Shown one piece after another: positions 1 to 10,571 of a stretch of 64,000 bases of DNA. Position 1 is the first letter of the stretch; every line of letters starts with the position of its first letter. The position numbers and the translations under genes are program-made. The stretch is taken from assembly GCA_027405735.1 (NCBI GenBank), contig JAPEHQ010000022.1, positions 806,001-870,000 of the forward strand. Reading direction: 5' to 3'. Below the pieces are notes generated by a model. That model saw nothing but the letters and a program-made list of their open reading frames with translations, was not told where the DNA came from and did no database searches. This DNA comes from Mucor racemosus (taxonomy: Eukaryota; Mucoromycota; Mucoromycetes; Mucorales; Mucoraceae).

Positions 1-2733
1 ATAGGATCCTAGTTAGAAGCACTACACCAGTGCGAGATATTAGCTTCCATCCTAATGGATCCAAGCTTGCTATTGCTTCAGAGTGAGTGGATTTCTTTTT
101 GTATATTTATCTGTATATTAACATGAGTTCTTTGCTAGTGAGAATGAAATTCGTATCGTGTTATGTGCTGACAACTCTAAAATCGTTCGACTTGAGGGAC
201 ACAAACATATTATGAAATCAGTGGACTACGATTGCTTTGGTAATCATATTATTTCATCTGATGTTCAGGGCAATATTCGTATTTGGAATGTATCTCCTGA
301 AGAACCAGTACCCAAATGTGTTAAAGTGTTGACAGATTACAGTTACCAAACAGATGTGGATTCTATTTTACAAACAACAGTAAGATGGAGCCCCGATGGC
401 AGTTGTTTTGCATTTCCTGGTACAAAAAGTGATATCCGTATATTTAAATCAGATATTTGGACACCTTATTACGCATTAGAAGAGCAACATTCAGCCAATG
501 TCATCACATTAGCTTGGTCTCCTAATGGCTACTATTTAGCAAGCTCTGCCGAGGACAATACATTTGTTGTTTGGGACACAAAGACCAAGGCAAAAGTTCA
601 TATCGAGATTACATCAGCACAAATTACAGGCATTGCATGGCATCCAACTGAAAATGAGATATTTTTAACCGATGTTCATGGATCTCTCAGAGTTTGGAAA
701 GACGTTATTCCTACTGATGACAGCAATTATCCACACCCAGCCCTCATGCGTAAAAAGCCTTCCTCTGGTGTTTCCGCTTCTCAGCAAGTATTCAAAGTCG
801 AAAAGAATATTAGTAGTAGTGTCCCACCACTTAGTTCAAGTCTTTTTGCTGACGAGGCCGAAGACGATGATGAAGGAGATGATGTTGATATGATGGATGA
901 ACTTGGCGAAGAAGTTGAAGATGAAGAATTGGGTGAGAATGATATGGGTGATTTTGTAATTGACGATGATGGTGCTGGTTATGTGGAAACCCCCGAACAA
1001 GCGAATGAAAGAAAGCAACAATCAAGATTGAACATGTCAAATGGTGGTGTTGGTAGTGGCGGTGGATCAGGAGTAGCTAATTCTGTGTTAGTTCAACGCC
1101 AACGTAAAATAGAATCAGCTTTTAATCCCCCTACTTCATTTCAACCTGGAGAAACACCTTATCATAAACCTGAAGCTGATAGCACATTTGCGCCTAAACA
1201 AGGTGAAAGGCGTTATATGGCATATAATTTGGTTGGTGCTATTTCTACGATTTATGAAGAGGGACATTCTATCATCAATGTTGAATTCCACGATCAATCA
1301 GAATATCGCAATTTCCATTTTACTGATGTACTGAATTTCACAATGGGAGCAATTAGTTCGGCAGGCACAATTTATGCAGTAGAAGGTAAAGAAGCTGTGA
1401 AAAAAGTCAAGCGTAGAGGGTCCAATGGAGATGATTTGGGTGATTCAGATGATTCAGATAATGACGAAGAAGAAGCTACACAAATCAATTCAACATTATA
1501 CTTTAGACCTAACAACTCTGGGTCCGAGAAAGACTGGACACATCATATGTTACCAGGAGAAGATGTTGTTAGCATAGCCATTAATCGTATTTCTGTTATT
1601 GCAACTACTTCATTGGGCTATGTGCGTATATTCTCTATTTCTGGTGTACAAAGATACGTTTTCTCGTTGGAAAATGTTGTGTCTGTAACAGCAATGACAG
1701 ATCTCGCGTTGATTGTATATTCCAATGGACCAGCATTTGGACAACAACAAAATTTAGATTTTATGCTTTTGAATACAGAGACAAATGAAGTATTGCAAAA
1801 AGACAAGATTCAATTAACAACAGATAGTGAATTGAATTGGATTGGATTTTCAGAAACAAATCAAGCTGTTACATTTGATTCTGCTGGTGTTTTACGTTTA
1901 CTATATCATCAACGTCGTCCATTCCAAGGTCGTTGGATTCCTGTATTTGACAGTAAATCATATGCTTCAGCAAATGAAAGAACTGAAAAATACTGGCCAG
2001 TTGGTGTATTACGTGATAGATTAATGTGTGTCATTCTTCGTGGTAGTAATACATATCCATTTTTCCCTCGTCCACCTGTAAAGGATATTCCATTACAATT
2101 ACCATTATTAGAGCAATCAACAGAAGTTGGCCAATTAGAGGAGAGTATTTTACGAATTCAAACATGTAATGCTCATGAAAGGGATGAAGCCGAAGCAACC
2201 AACACAGAGGAAGATTACGCAGACACCTTTAATGAATCAGATGCGGAAATGGATATGGCTCTTTTAAAATTGATTAATATTGCATGTAAAACTGAAAAAG
2301 TGTCCAAAGCCTTAGATTTAACATATATTCTTCATACATCTGATTCAATTGATAAAGCTATCAAGATTGCTGTATTTTATCGTTACACTAGTTTAGCAGA
2401 GAAAATGACCAACCTCAAGCAGGTAAAGTTAATATTTTAATGTGCATATTTAATATTATATATTAAACGTGGAATTCTTAGGCTAAATTCATTAATGAAT
2501 CATTACCAACACCATCTACATTAGCTGATTCTTTAGCGGCATTACCTAGTATTTATCAATCTACACAACCAACATTAGAAGGCGATCTTTCTTTTGTTAG
2601 AAGAGAGAAAGGTAAAGAAAGAGAATCAAGCAACAAAAGAAGTATTGCTTATTCTGATGATGAAGATGTTTCAATGTTGGATACACCATCAAGTAAAAAA
2701 TCAAGACCATTTCAATTTTCTACACAACGCTAG
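1..2733 (+). CDS. Ctf4/WDHD1/Mcl1-like replisome adaptor, 5' end outside the window
   Basis: Exons 1-82 (partial), 139-2422 and 2482-2733; stop TAG at 2731. Ctf4/AND-1 proteins link the CMG helicase to DNA polymerase alpha and other replisome clients in the nucleus. What is visible: WD40 blades (SFHPNGSKLAIAS, VQGNIRIWN, SAEDNTFVVWD) up to about nt 700, a very acidic linker at about nt 850-970, then a second beta-rich domain (about 1200-2070) typical of the SepB/Ctf4 family, and a helical C-terminal part with a basic, Ser-rich tail. The intron at 83-138 joins TCA-GA to T-GAG in frame, and the intron at 2423-2481 keeps phase 0. No C-terminal HMG box is present, as in fungal rather than animal members. 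The upstream WD40 blades and the start codon are missing only because the window begins inside the gene. Confidence 0.88.
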
Positions 2734-2837
2734 ATAAATAAATACTGCTGTTAATGTTACACTTGATGATTTGACGTACTATATATCTCTCCTTAATTTT
2801 GTAATAGTATGATTATTATTATGATACAGTACATGTA

Positions 2838-2921
2838 CAGTTTATATATATATATATATACATACACACGCTCCCTCTTTCCCTTTCTTTCTCTTTCTCT
2901 TTCTCTTTCTCTTTCTCTTCA
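2838..2921. repeat. (TA)n and CTTT-rich microsatellite in a promoter
   Basis: A TA run at about 2838-2860 is followed by a pyrimidine tract of repeated CTTT/TTTCTC at about 2871-2921, directly upstream of the ATG at 2954. Pyrimidine tracts just upstream of the start are common in filamentous-fungal promoters. I see no other regulatory motif I can name. Confidence 0.7.
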
Positions 2922-2953
2922 ACTTTTTTTTTATTTTTATTTTATACATATAA

Positions 2954-4213
2954 ATGCCTGTCAATAAAAGTAATTTTCAACCAAAAGATGCCAGAGCTAT
3001 TAGCATGTCTTATAGAGATGAAGATGAAGACGATATGAGTGATTTATTTCCAAATGAAAAATCATCGCCAGCAGATGGCAGGAAAATGATGACTGGAACC
3101 CAAGCATTAGTTGAATTTCTAAAGACTACAAGTCCAGAAGAATTCCAAAGAAGTACGCCAGAAAGATCAGTAAATAATTTATTCTCTAGAATAAGAAAAC
3201 CTAAAAGAAATACAGCACCACCACCACCACCACCAGCAGCAGCAGCTACAATTATTCCAACGCCTTCAATGTCAAGTCGTTCCGTTCCTTCTAGCACTGC
3301 CTCCTTACCCGTGACACTTGCTTCTACTCTAACAGCGCCAACATCTTATCATGGTAGTGATATTATCAATAATCATACAATTCATAGAAAGAATTATATT
3401 GAAATTGTACCTCAACAACATCATAAAATGGCGACAAAAAGTGCTGGAAATAGTCGATCTCCTTCTTTTGATACAACTTCAATCCAGTCATTTGTGTTAC
3501 GTAACAATAATACTAATACAAATAATAATAATAACAACAACAACAACAACAACAGGGCAGGCGAACCAATCTTGCCAAATAAAAAGAGAGAATCAAGTCT
3601 ATACAGTGGCTCTCTTCGTCATTCTGTATCCATTAAATCTCAACTTAGTACTGCAACTTCAAATCGTACAAGACCATTAATAAGAGATAGTAGTCAAAGA
3701 TTAGATGCCAAAGCTACAGAAGAGTATTTAACTATGGCTGATGGGATGGATTCAATTGAATCTGCTTTATTACAAAGATTGGAAAGGATCCGCATAATTG
3801 ATGCTGATATTCCAAGTGATCAAGTAGCTGCTGGTTTAGCTACAGAACATGTCAGAGCTTTAGGTATAACTCATACATTGGATAATCAATATCATTTAGA
3901 TAATGATAAACGAAAAGTGAGACATATGCAAGTTCAAACAGAAAATACTTGCATTAGCAGTAATGATTATATCAATAATAATACCATTCAACATGCAAAC
4001 TTACACGAATCAAACTCACAAGAAGACCCAGAAACAAGAACACGAAGAGCTGAAGTGGCTTTGGAAGACGCCTTGGATCATTTTGAGGTGATTAGTGGAT
4101 TAGCGTATAAAAAATTAAGAGAATTATGGGAAGAAAAAATGAGATGGGAAAACGCTTGTATGGAACTAAGAGATAGACTTGTAGTTATGGAGCAAAGACG
4201 TTTTCCATTTTAA
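2954..4213 (+). CDS. Unrecognised coiled-coil, low-complexity protein (about 419 aa, possibly longer)
   Basis: Single open frame from ATG 2954 to TAA 4211-4213. The N-terminus is acidic (DEDEDDMSDLFPNE), followed by a short predicted helix (ALVEFLKTT), a basic patch, then Pro-, Ser/Thr- and Asn-rich disordered stretches (about residues 90-250). The last 60 residues form a likely coiled coil (ALDHFEVISGLAYKKLRELW). No catalytic motif is seen and I cannot name a family; a cytoskeletal or polarity scaffold would fit but is a guess. The TAA is followed in the same frame by 45 more sense codons: a Gln run, then an acidic tail ending with TAG at 4349-4351. The true C-terminus may therefore lie at 4351, through a 36-nt intron ending TTTTAACAG at 4217, a recent nonsense change, or readthrough. 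Confidence 0.7.
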   Translation: MPVNKSNFQPKDARAISMSYRDEDEDDMSDLFPNEKSSPADGRKMMTGTQALVEFLKTTSPEEFQRSTPERSVNNLFSRIRKPKRNTAPPPPPPAAAATIIPTPSMSSRSVPSSTASLPVTLASTLTAPTSYHGSDIINNHTIHRKNYIEIVPQQHHKMATKSAGNSRSPSFDTTSIQSFVLRNNNTNTNNNNNNNNNNNRAGEPILPNKKRESSLYSGSLRHSVSIKSQLSTATSNRTRPLIRDSSQRLDAKATEEYLTMADGMDSIESALLQRLERIRIIDADIPSDQVAAGLATEHVRALGITHTLDNQYHLDNDKRKVRHMQVQTENTCISSNDYINNNTIQHANLHESNSQEDPETRTRRAEVALEDALDHFEVISGLAYKKLRELWEEKMRWENACMELRDRLVVMEQRRFPF

Positions 4214-4351
4214 CAGCAACAACAACAACAACAACAGCAAAACCAGAATAATGATCATGGCCATGGTATAATGTGTGATGATTATTTCTTGGAAGAAAAT
4301 GAGGAAGAGGATGAATTGGGTTTATCAGAGTTTCCTTGTAGTGAAAATTAG

Positions 4352-5459
4352 TTTTTATTTATTTATTTATTTTTATTGAATAAAGGCCTTCTAAAAAGTG
4401 TAGAGTACTCATACATGCTTATGTATATACGTTCATGTAATGCAAAAGTAGTTTTCTTTAAAATTTATTATATTTTCAAATGAGGAACGCCTGTTTATCA
4501 CATTTGTTGGTGCCTGAAAGAAAACAGCTAAAACAGTCGGAGATAAATAAAGCCAAAAATGAAAAAGGCAGACCTGTACAAAAGCGAGCCAAATCGTCAA
4601 TTTTCTAGCGTTAATACAAAAACAAAAAATATAGAGTATAAATAAAACATGCTATAAACATAATCAATGCTTAAACACCTTTTTTAAAGCTTTCCAGAGC
4701 CTAAAAAATGCTTTAAAGATGTAAAATTTACAATTTCAGTATTTAACATCCAGCCAATTCCTCCTTTTTTTTTTTTTTTTTTTTTTTTTTCATGAAAAAA
4801 TGGCGAGAGCATGACATTAATCAACAATTGTATAATTGTGAAAGTAATCTAAATCAAATATAATATAACAATGATAAGTGTATTAGAATTATCAGTTGCA
4901 TCTCACACTGAAAAAAGAAAAGTTTTCGTATTGGTTTATCTTGTATTTATAATTTTCAAGTGGTGGTGGCACCAGATCATTAATTAGTAGGTCTGTGATA
5001 TGTACTTGCATCATACATATCGCAAAACATTGATACATATGCAGTGTGTATTGCTATAATAATTTACAAACTATTACAAAGTACTTTTTTTTTTTTAATT
5101 GAATTGTAATATAAATACTCCTTAGTCTTTCTTATTAATATGATCTGATAATGGTCAACCTAAAATTTCAAATACGAATTCCATCTAAAACTGACTTCTA
5201 ATGTACGAATGAATAAGCTTATTTGGAAAGAATAATATTTATAAGGGTTCCTTCCTTTCTTTTTCCTTAAACCTTTTCTCCTCACTCCTGTCCTCTCCTT
5301 TATAGTCAATAGAAAATTGTCGATTGAATGTGACAATGATTGAACATTGTAAACTCATCTTTATGCAATATTTGAAAAAGCAAGTTCTTGACCTAATTCT
5401 TATTTAAGTAAGAAAGTTCAATTAACATTTTGTATAGCTTCTTTTACCTTCCTTTTGTT
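4352..5459. other. Intergenic region, no gene seen
   Basis: AT-rich spacer between two + strand genes. It contains a T run of about 26 at 4767-4792 and a shorter one near 5086. No open frame with coding character and no RNA gene was recognised. The last 200 bases are presumably the promoter of the gene starting at 5460. Confidence 0.6.
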
Positions 5460-6282
5460 ATGAATGACAATCATTTATTCACTGTTTTGAATATCTTGTT
5501 TTGCAATTATCTCGGTAACAAATCCACTTATTTAATTTTCTTTTATTTTACTTTATTGACACACATACACACATTATTCTAGATTTTTTAATAACAATTT
5601 ATTACACACAATACCCATTCTATATTACACCACTAAAAGATATCAACAATGATACCTTAATCAAAAAAACCAATAGTGAATCTACTCTTGTCCCAAAAAA
5701 ACCAGCTTTATTAATTGATACAAATGTTTGTGCAACCAACAAGGACAACAATAAAAGCAACATCCAATTCAGTAAAGTTCGACACAACACATTTTCATCA
5801 TCTTATAATGACTATTGTCATCACAATCATGCTCAATCAGCTTACCCTGATGTGATGCCTCAACTCCTTTTTTCTCCAACTTCCTCCGTTTCCTCCTTTG
5901 GTAGTTATAATTGGAGCCCTGATGAAAACACTGGTAAAAGATCAAAAGTGGAAGACATGATAAACTTATTTGAAAATGGACATCATTACATGGAGCAACA
6001 TAGACGTTATAGCGTAGATTCGCATTTAAACTGTCATAAAAAAGCATATATTCGTGAACGTAAATATGAATATCATCCAATAGTTGGTGAATGGAAGAAA
6101 CGTGTAAACGGCGACTTTTCGATACATTTATCTGAATCAAAATCAACGTAAGTAGTATTAGTTGTGCATGTTAATAATTATTAAGTTTTACTTTTTATGT
6201 TTATTTTTATAATAGACCTATTCAACGATCAAAAAGAAAAATAACACCTATAATGGAAGCAAGTAAATCTATTTGGGCTTGA
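5460..6282 (+). CDS. Unrecognised three-exon gene (about 228 aa)
   Basis: Exons 5460-5514, 5583-6147 and 6216-6282, total 687 nt, stop TGA 6280-6282. The introns (GTAACA..CTAG and GTAAGT..ATAG) each preserve frame, the main reason I accept the model; the middle exon alone has no good start. The first exon is hydrophobic (LFTVLNILFC), so a membrane anchor or signal-like segment is possible. The middle is Ser/Asn/His-rich and low complexity. The C-terminal 80 residues look folded and conserved in style: KRSKVEDMINLFENG, YHPIVGEWKKRVNG, then a basic segment and MEASKSIWA. I do not recognise the family and assign no function. Confidence 0.55.
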
Positions 6283-8839
6283 CAACAATATCAACAACCT
6301 CTTTTGTATTTATATTTTTCCGTCTTGGCAATCATCCATAATAATTCTTAATTTTCTTAATAAATAAATATTGTACATTTCTTTATACACACATTATTTT
6401 CATGTTGTAGGTACGATATCTAAATCCAATTATTATAAAAGTTTAGCTGTTTGACATTAGAGAATCATTTGGTTATATAGAACGACGCAAATATGAAAAA
6501 TGGATTCCGTGTATACAAATAAATATGCAGGGTCATCGCAGATACTCATGTCTTTCTTATCGTCGTATACTACTCCCCACAAAAAGTATCCGGACAATAT
6601 TTCTAATTTTAGGTACAGCACAGTTTGACACGTACAGCAGTTTATGAATAAATCATATTTCCATGTTAATGTAGCCAAAGGATTTATAAATATATCACCA
6701 TCTAGAGCCGAGATCCATGAGAAAAAGTATATTTAAATCAGGTTCTATGAGACTTTATACTCATATCATCACACTCTAGAGCTGACGTCCATGAGAAAAT
6801 TACAATTAAACTAGAATTCTTAGGTTAAGTACGGAAGTAGTTTTTGATAACACCAGCAAGAGTATGTAGTATAAATACGTCCTCTTTTTTTTTTATTATA
6901 ATCAATTATTTTGTTCATCATTATTTTTCTTATACACATTTACAAACTATATAAAGCATATACATTTTATCCTACAAGACCTTAACTATTCAAGAGTCTC
7001 TTGATGTTGCTCATGCCGATTCCTTGCCCAGGATGCCTGGTGCGACTACTCCCAACTTTAGTCCTAGGCCATAGACTATTATGGTGATGACTACCCCAAA
7101 TATATATAATTTGGTTTCTTTATTCATAATTTATATAGTTATACAAATCAAAACCAAAGAAAAGGCTATACCAAAGAGTTTGTTTCCAGTTCTGGTGCCA
7201 AGTCTAACCCTCCCTTCCTCTTCTTAGCACATCAAGAAAAAGGCTGCCATTATCCTAACCACTCCCACACAGTTACCGCCGTCTGATATCAATATATATA
7301 TTTATTTTAAATCAATAGCAATGTATTAACCTTTTACTTTCCATATTTCTCTATATTCATCTTCTGTTATTAATTTCGTTCATATATTTTTTACTTGAAT
7401 TTTAATTTTTGCTTATATATTAATTTTTAATTTTTGAAAACTCGGATATTTTACAAATAAAGTGTTTAACAGTAATTTATGGAATATAAATAATATAGTT
7501 AGACAGTGACTTATTGAAGAGAATATAATAGCGAGTATTTATGCTAAGTATATAATAATTAGATTTTATAGAATTTTTCCAAAATTATCTGAAACAACCC
7601 ATACAAAATAAATAAAAAAAGTGGGCGTTTCCATTTCTCCACTACCACAGCAACTCAGGGACGCTAAAACTTTACAAATATGTGGATATATTTTAGACAT
7701 AACTACAATTGTAACAGGAGCTCATTCGAATCCATATTCATAGAGAACTGATGTGTTTACTGTCCTTAGTAGGTTTAAATAGCAGGTAACTAACTTGTTT
7801 TCCCTATATTTTCAGGTTTGATAAATAATACTTGAAAAAGAATACAATTAAAAAATAGTGAGTAATGAATCAGTTCTTCAACTGTATAATAAAAACAAGA
7901 TATTGTTTATTTAGATATAAAAGTATGGTCTTTTATGTTGATTTGACATTGAGATCCTGAAATGTAATTTAAGGCACTATTATTGAACCATTAGATCTAT
8001 TTGGTAGTAATCTATGGATTAAAATGGATCAATCATAATTTAACCGTGCTTGCAGAGCTTACAGAGCTTGTGAGTTGCCTTGTTTCAATGCTGCGTTAGA
8101 TGTGCTTGGATGTTGATTTGATAGCTACTTGATTGATTAACCGCTGGGATAAAATAATATGGTGCCATAATTGAGGTCCAAGCGTTCTTGGTAATTACTG
8201 TATTAAACTTAGTACGCTAGGAGTTTCTTATATCCGATATCAAGACTTTGCACTTCAATACATGTCGTAGTTAATAGATTGTAAGATGTATTGATACTGT
8301 AGAAGGTGATAACGTATGATACTAGGTGGCATACAACAGGTCTAAAGCCGATATCTACCTGCAGAAAAATTGGTGATTATAAAAGTATGTATAGTGCTAA
8401 CTTGATTTGAATGAATGAATGAATAAACTCATGTTAATCTATTTAGTTTCTAAAAAATATTTGTTTATATTTAATGACCAACAGCCAAGAAAAGGAAAGC
8501 AAGATGCTGTCTTGTATACCACCACTACCAACTAGCATTGGTATCGAGCCGAGTTTTGCCAGCCAAATTTACTAGTATAATCTGGGATCGACAACATCCC
8601 TACTACCAACTATCAAAGGTACACCATAATCATTACTTATTAGCTTGTTAATTGATTTTACTAATAAAGCAAATTTTATAGGTCAAAAGTAAAGGCATAT
8701 TCAGTCTAAATCGCTTGAAACAATTCAATTATTATGCTAATTTATATGATTTATTATCTCTTGCTCATTTAGTTGCTATATTTGATCTTAATATTTTGTT
8801 CATACTGCTGGTCGACTCGTTCGTTTATCAGAGTTATAC
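6283..8839. other. Repeat-rich intergenic region without an intact gene
   Basis: About 2.5 kb outside the left arm. It holds two similar short blocks containing TCCATGAGAAAA (near 6715 and 6790), a promoter-plus-exon fragment shared with 34.6-34.9 kb (separate entry), and from 7795 a stretch repeated in diverged form inside the arm (7795-8340 resembles 11612-12145; 8341-8640 resembles 12625-13080). No intact coding region is seen. Confidence 0.6.
6788..7060 (+). repeat. Copy of a promoter-plus-exon fragment (inverted partner at 34.6-34.9 kb)
   Basis: This block matches the reverse complement of about 34596-34870 at roughly 85-90 percent by eye. Both contain TATAAATACGTCCTC, a T run, a pyrimidine-rich leader and then an open stretch reading KTLTIQESLDVAHADSLPRM, with PGATTPNF after it. 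Neither copy has an ATG in front of that frame. The left copy stops soon after NF; the right copy stays open for about 25 further codons. This looks like a duplicated 5' gene piece or part of a retroelement. Confidence 0.5.
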
Positions 8840-9429
8840 TGTATTAACTCACTATCCTTGATTAGCGTATCTATAATAACGGTCCATTATTAGTTTATGG
8901 TTTGCAAAACTATTAAAAGGGGTCATCTAATCTCAAATTTATCTGATGATTCAACTGCTGATGCTAAACTAGTATCACATTAGTTGTGCTAACTCACAAT
9001 AAAGTAAAGCGTTTTATGAAGTACAATGTTGGCGTTCAATGTATTTCAGTTAAATTGAACAGATAGAGATGTGGTTCATGCAAAGATTTTTGAATGTGTG
9101 AGAGAGCTCAGATCTACTGTATGAACCCAAAAAAATAATCCAAATTGTGTTGCTTCTTCGTCGACCTGTACGAGATTTTTTTTGTGGTGATATCTGGTGC
9201 CTCAAGTGCAATTTAGGCATTTAATTGTCAAATGTATTGAATCAAGATAAAGCTGGTTGATTGATATAACGGATAATAAGTACAATGTCATTTATCGAAT
9301 GGGTAAATGCAAATGTATAAAGCATAAAGCAAAACTTACTTTTGAATGAAAGTACTAATTATACTGATATTCTAATTATTAGCATCAGTTGTTTCAAAAA
9401 GTATAGTTAAGTGCAATCATTGCTACTAA

Positions 9430-9677
9430 TGTTATGTCAATATTATATCCTAGGTTGCACATTCAAGGTCGCAGTCAATATTCGGTATTATAGTAAATCA
9501 ACAGGTGTACACGTTGATTCACATGCGTCTTAGTAAATTGGTGTTATGTCCTTAGATAGTAATTCTGTGTGATTGTTGTAATGAAAAATATATAAATACA
9601 TCCTCCTCTGGATGTATTGTTAATAAAAAGTGTAATATTTTGGCAAGATTATTTCTTAAGGCCGTTTTGACATTTCA
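9430..9677 (+). mobile_element. 248-bp solo-LTR-like unit with ACTAA target duplication
   Basis: The unit begins TGTTATGTCAA and ends TGACATTTCA, so it has TG..CA ends. It is flanked by identical 5-bp repeats ACTAA at 9425-9429 and 9678-9682. Inside are a TATAAATA box and a TTAATAAA polyadenylation-like signal about 35 bases later, as in an LTR. No retroviral-type coding region is nearby, so it would be a solo LTR or a non-autonomous relative. Confidence 0.65.
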
Positions 9678-10084
9678 ACTAAATCGTATAATTTGACATG
9701 CAGAAAACTCTTGAATCATTCACTCTTTTTTTGGTAATGCTACAAATCATCGTTCAATATGACTGAATATTAATGGATTAGAGAAAACATAACTGGTAAA
9801 AACTGATACCCAATATGCATCGAAGTCGAGATTGGTGAAAGGTACATTCATTATGTAGTGGAAATCGCAACATTTTGATGAATAATAGAAATTACAGGAT
9901 CAAGACGCTGTATTTGCCTCAGGATTTTTAAAAGGGTTTAAAAGGATACTTCATAAAACTTACTTAGATGTTAAGTACTCACCGTACGCTATTAGTATCA
10001 TCTTGTTTTTTATTTAATTGCTGTATCATTAAAAACCAAGTTTTTCATAGTCTTATAACAATGATAATGGGATGTTTTTGATTT

Positions 10085-10318
10085 TAAATTGACATTTATC
10101 ACAAGGCAGGCTTATGATACTTTTGATACTACTGTAGATGGAAGCAGTCAATTTTACTTATGAAATTTGAAGGCAAATACCGAGGAACCATTTATAAATA
10201 CTACTTAAGTTGGTTCTGGTAAAGCATTAAATAAATTGGCTTGGGACAAAGAGGTTAAAAAGGCAGCAATAGGTTTCAATGATGGCCATGTTTATGTTTA
10301 TGATATTGGAGAGGTAAG
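10085..10318 (+). pseudogene. Decayed fragment of a dynein intermediate chain gene
   Basis: Broken reading frames give TVDGSSQFYL, then in another frame LKANTEEPFINTT, a stop, and GSGKALNKLAWDKE, followed by GFNDGHVYVYDIGE at the exon end before GTAAGAC. These match the last WD40 blades of cytoplasmic dynein intermediate chains (VDG..FDLWNLN, GSGKALNKLAWDKEGKKAA, GHVYVYDIG). At least one frameshift and one in-frame stop break it. An LTR-like unit follows 5 bp into the apparent intron. The same relic is repeated in the right arm and, diverged, at 38.9-39.1 kb. Confidence 0.6.
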
Positions 10319-10323
10319 ACTAA

Positions 10324-10571
10324 TGAAATGTCAAAACGGTCTTAAGAAATAATCTTGCCAAAATATTACACTCTTTATTAACAATACATCCAGAGGAGGA
10401 TGTATTTATATAATTTTCATTATAACTATTACACAGAATTACTATCTAAGAACATTACACCAATTTACTAAGACGCATGTGAATCAACGTGTACACCTGT
10501 TGATTTACTATAATACCGAATATTGACTGCGACCTTGAATGTGCGACCTAGGATATGATATTGACATAACA
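10324..10571 (-). mobile_element. Second 248-bp solo-LTR-like unit, inverted, same ACTAA duplication
   Basis: Reverse-complement copy of the unit at 9430-9677, of identical length, flanked by ACTAA at 10319-10323 and 10572-10576. The two units face each other across about 645 bp that includes the dynein chain relic. Differences between the units are a few per cent, so they are not one recent duplication. Confidence 0.65.

Noticed and set aside
9683..10318. Complete retrotransposon between the two LTR-like units
   Set aside because: The units are inverted relative to each other, the interior is only 645 bp and has no reverse transcriptase or integrase.
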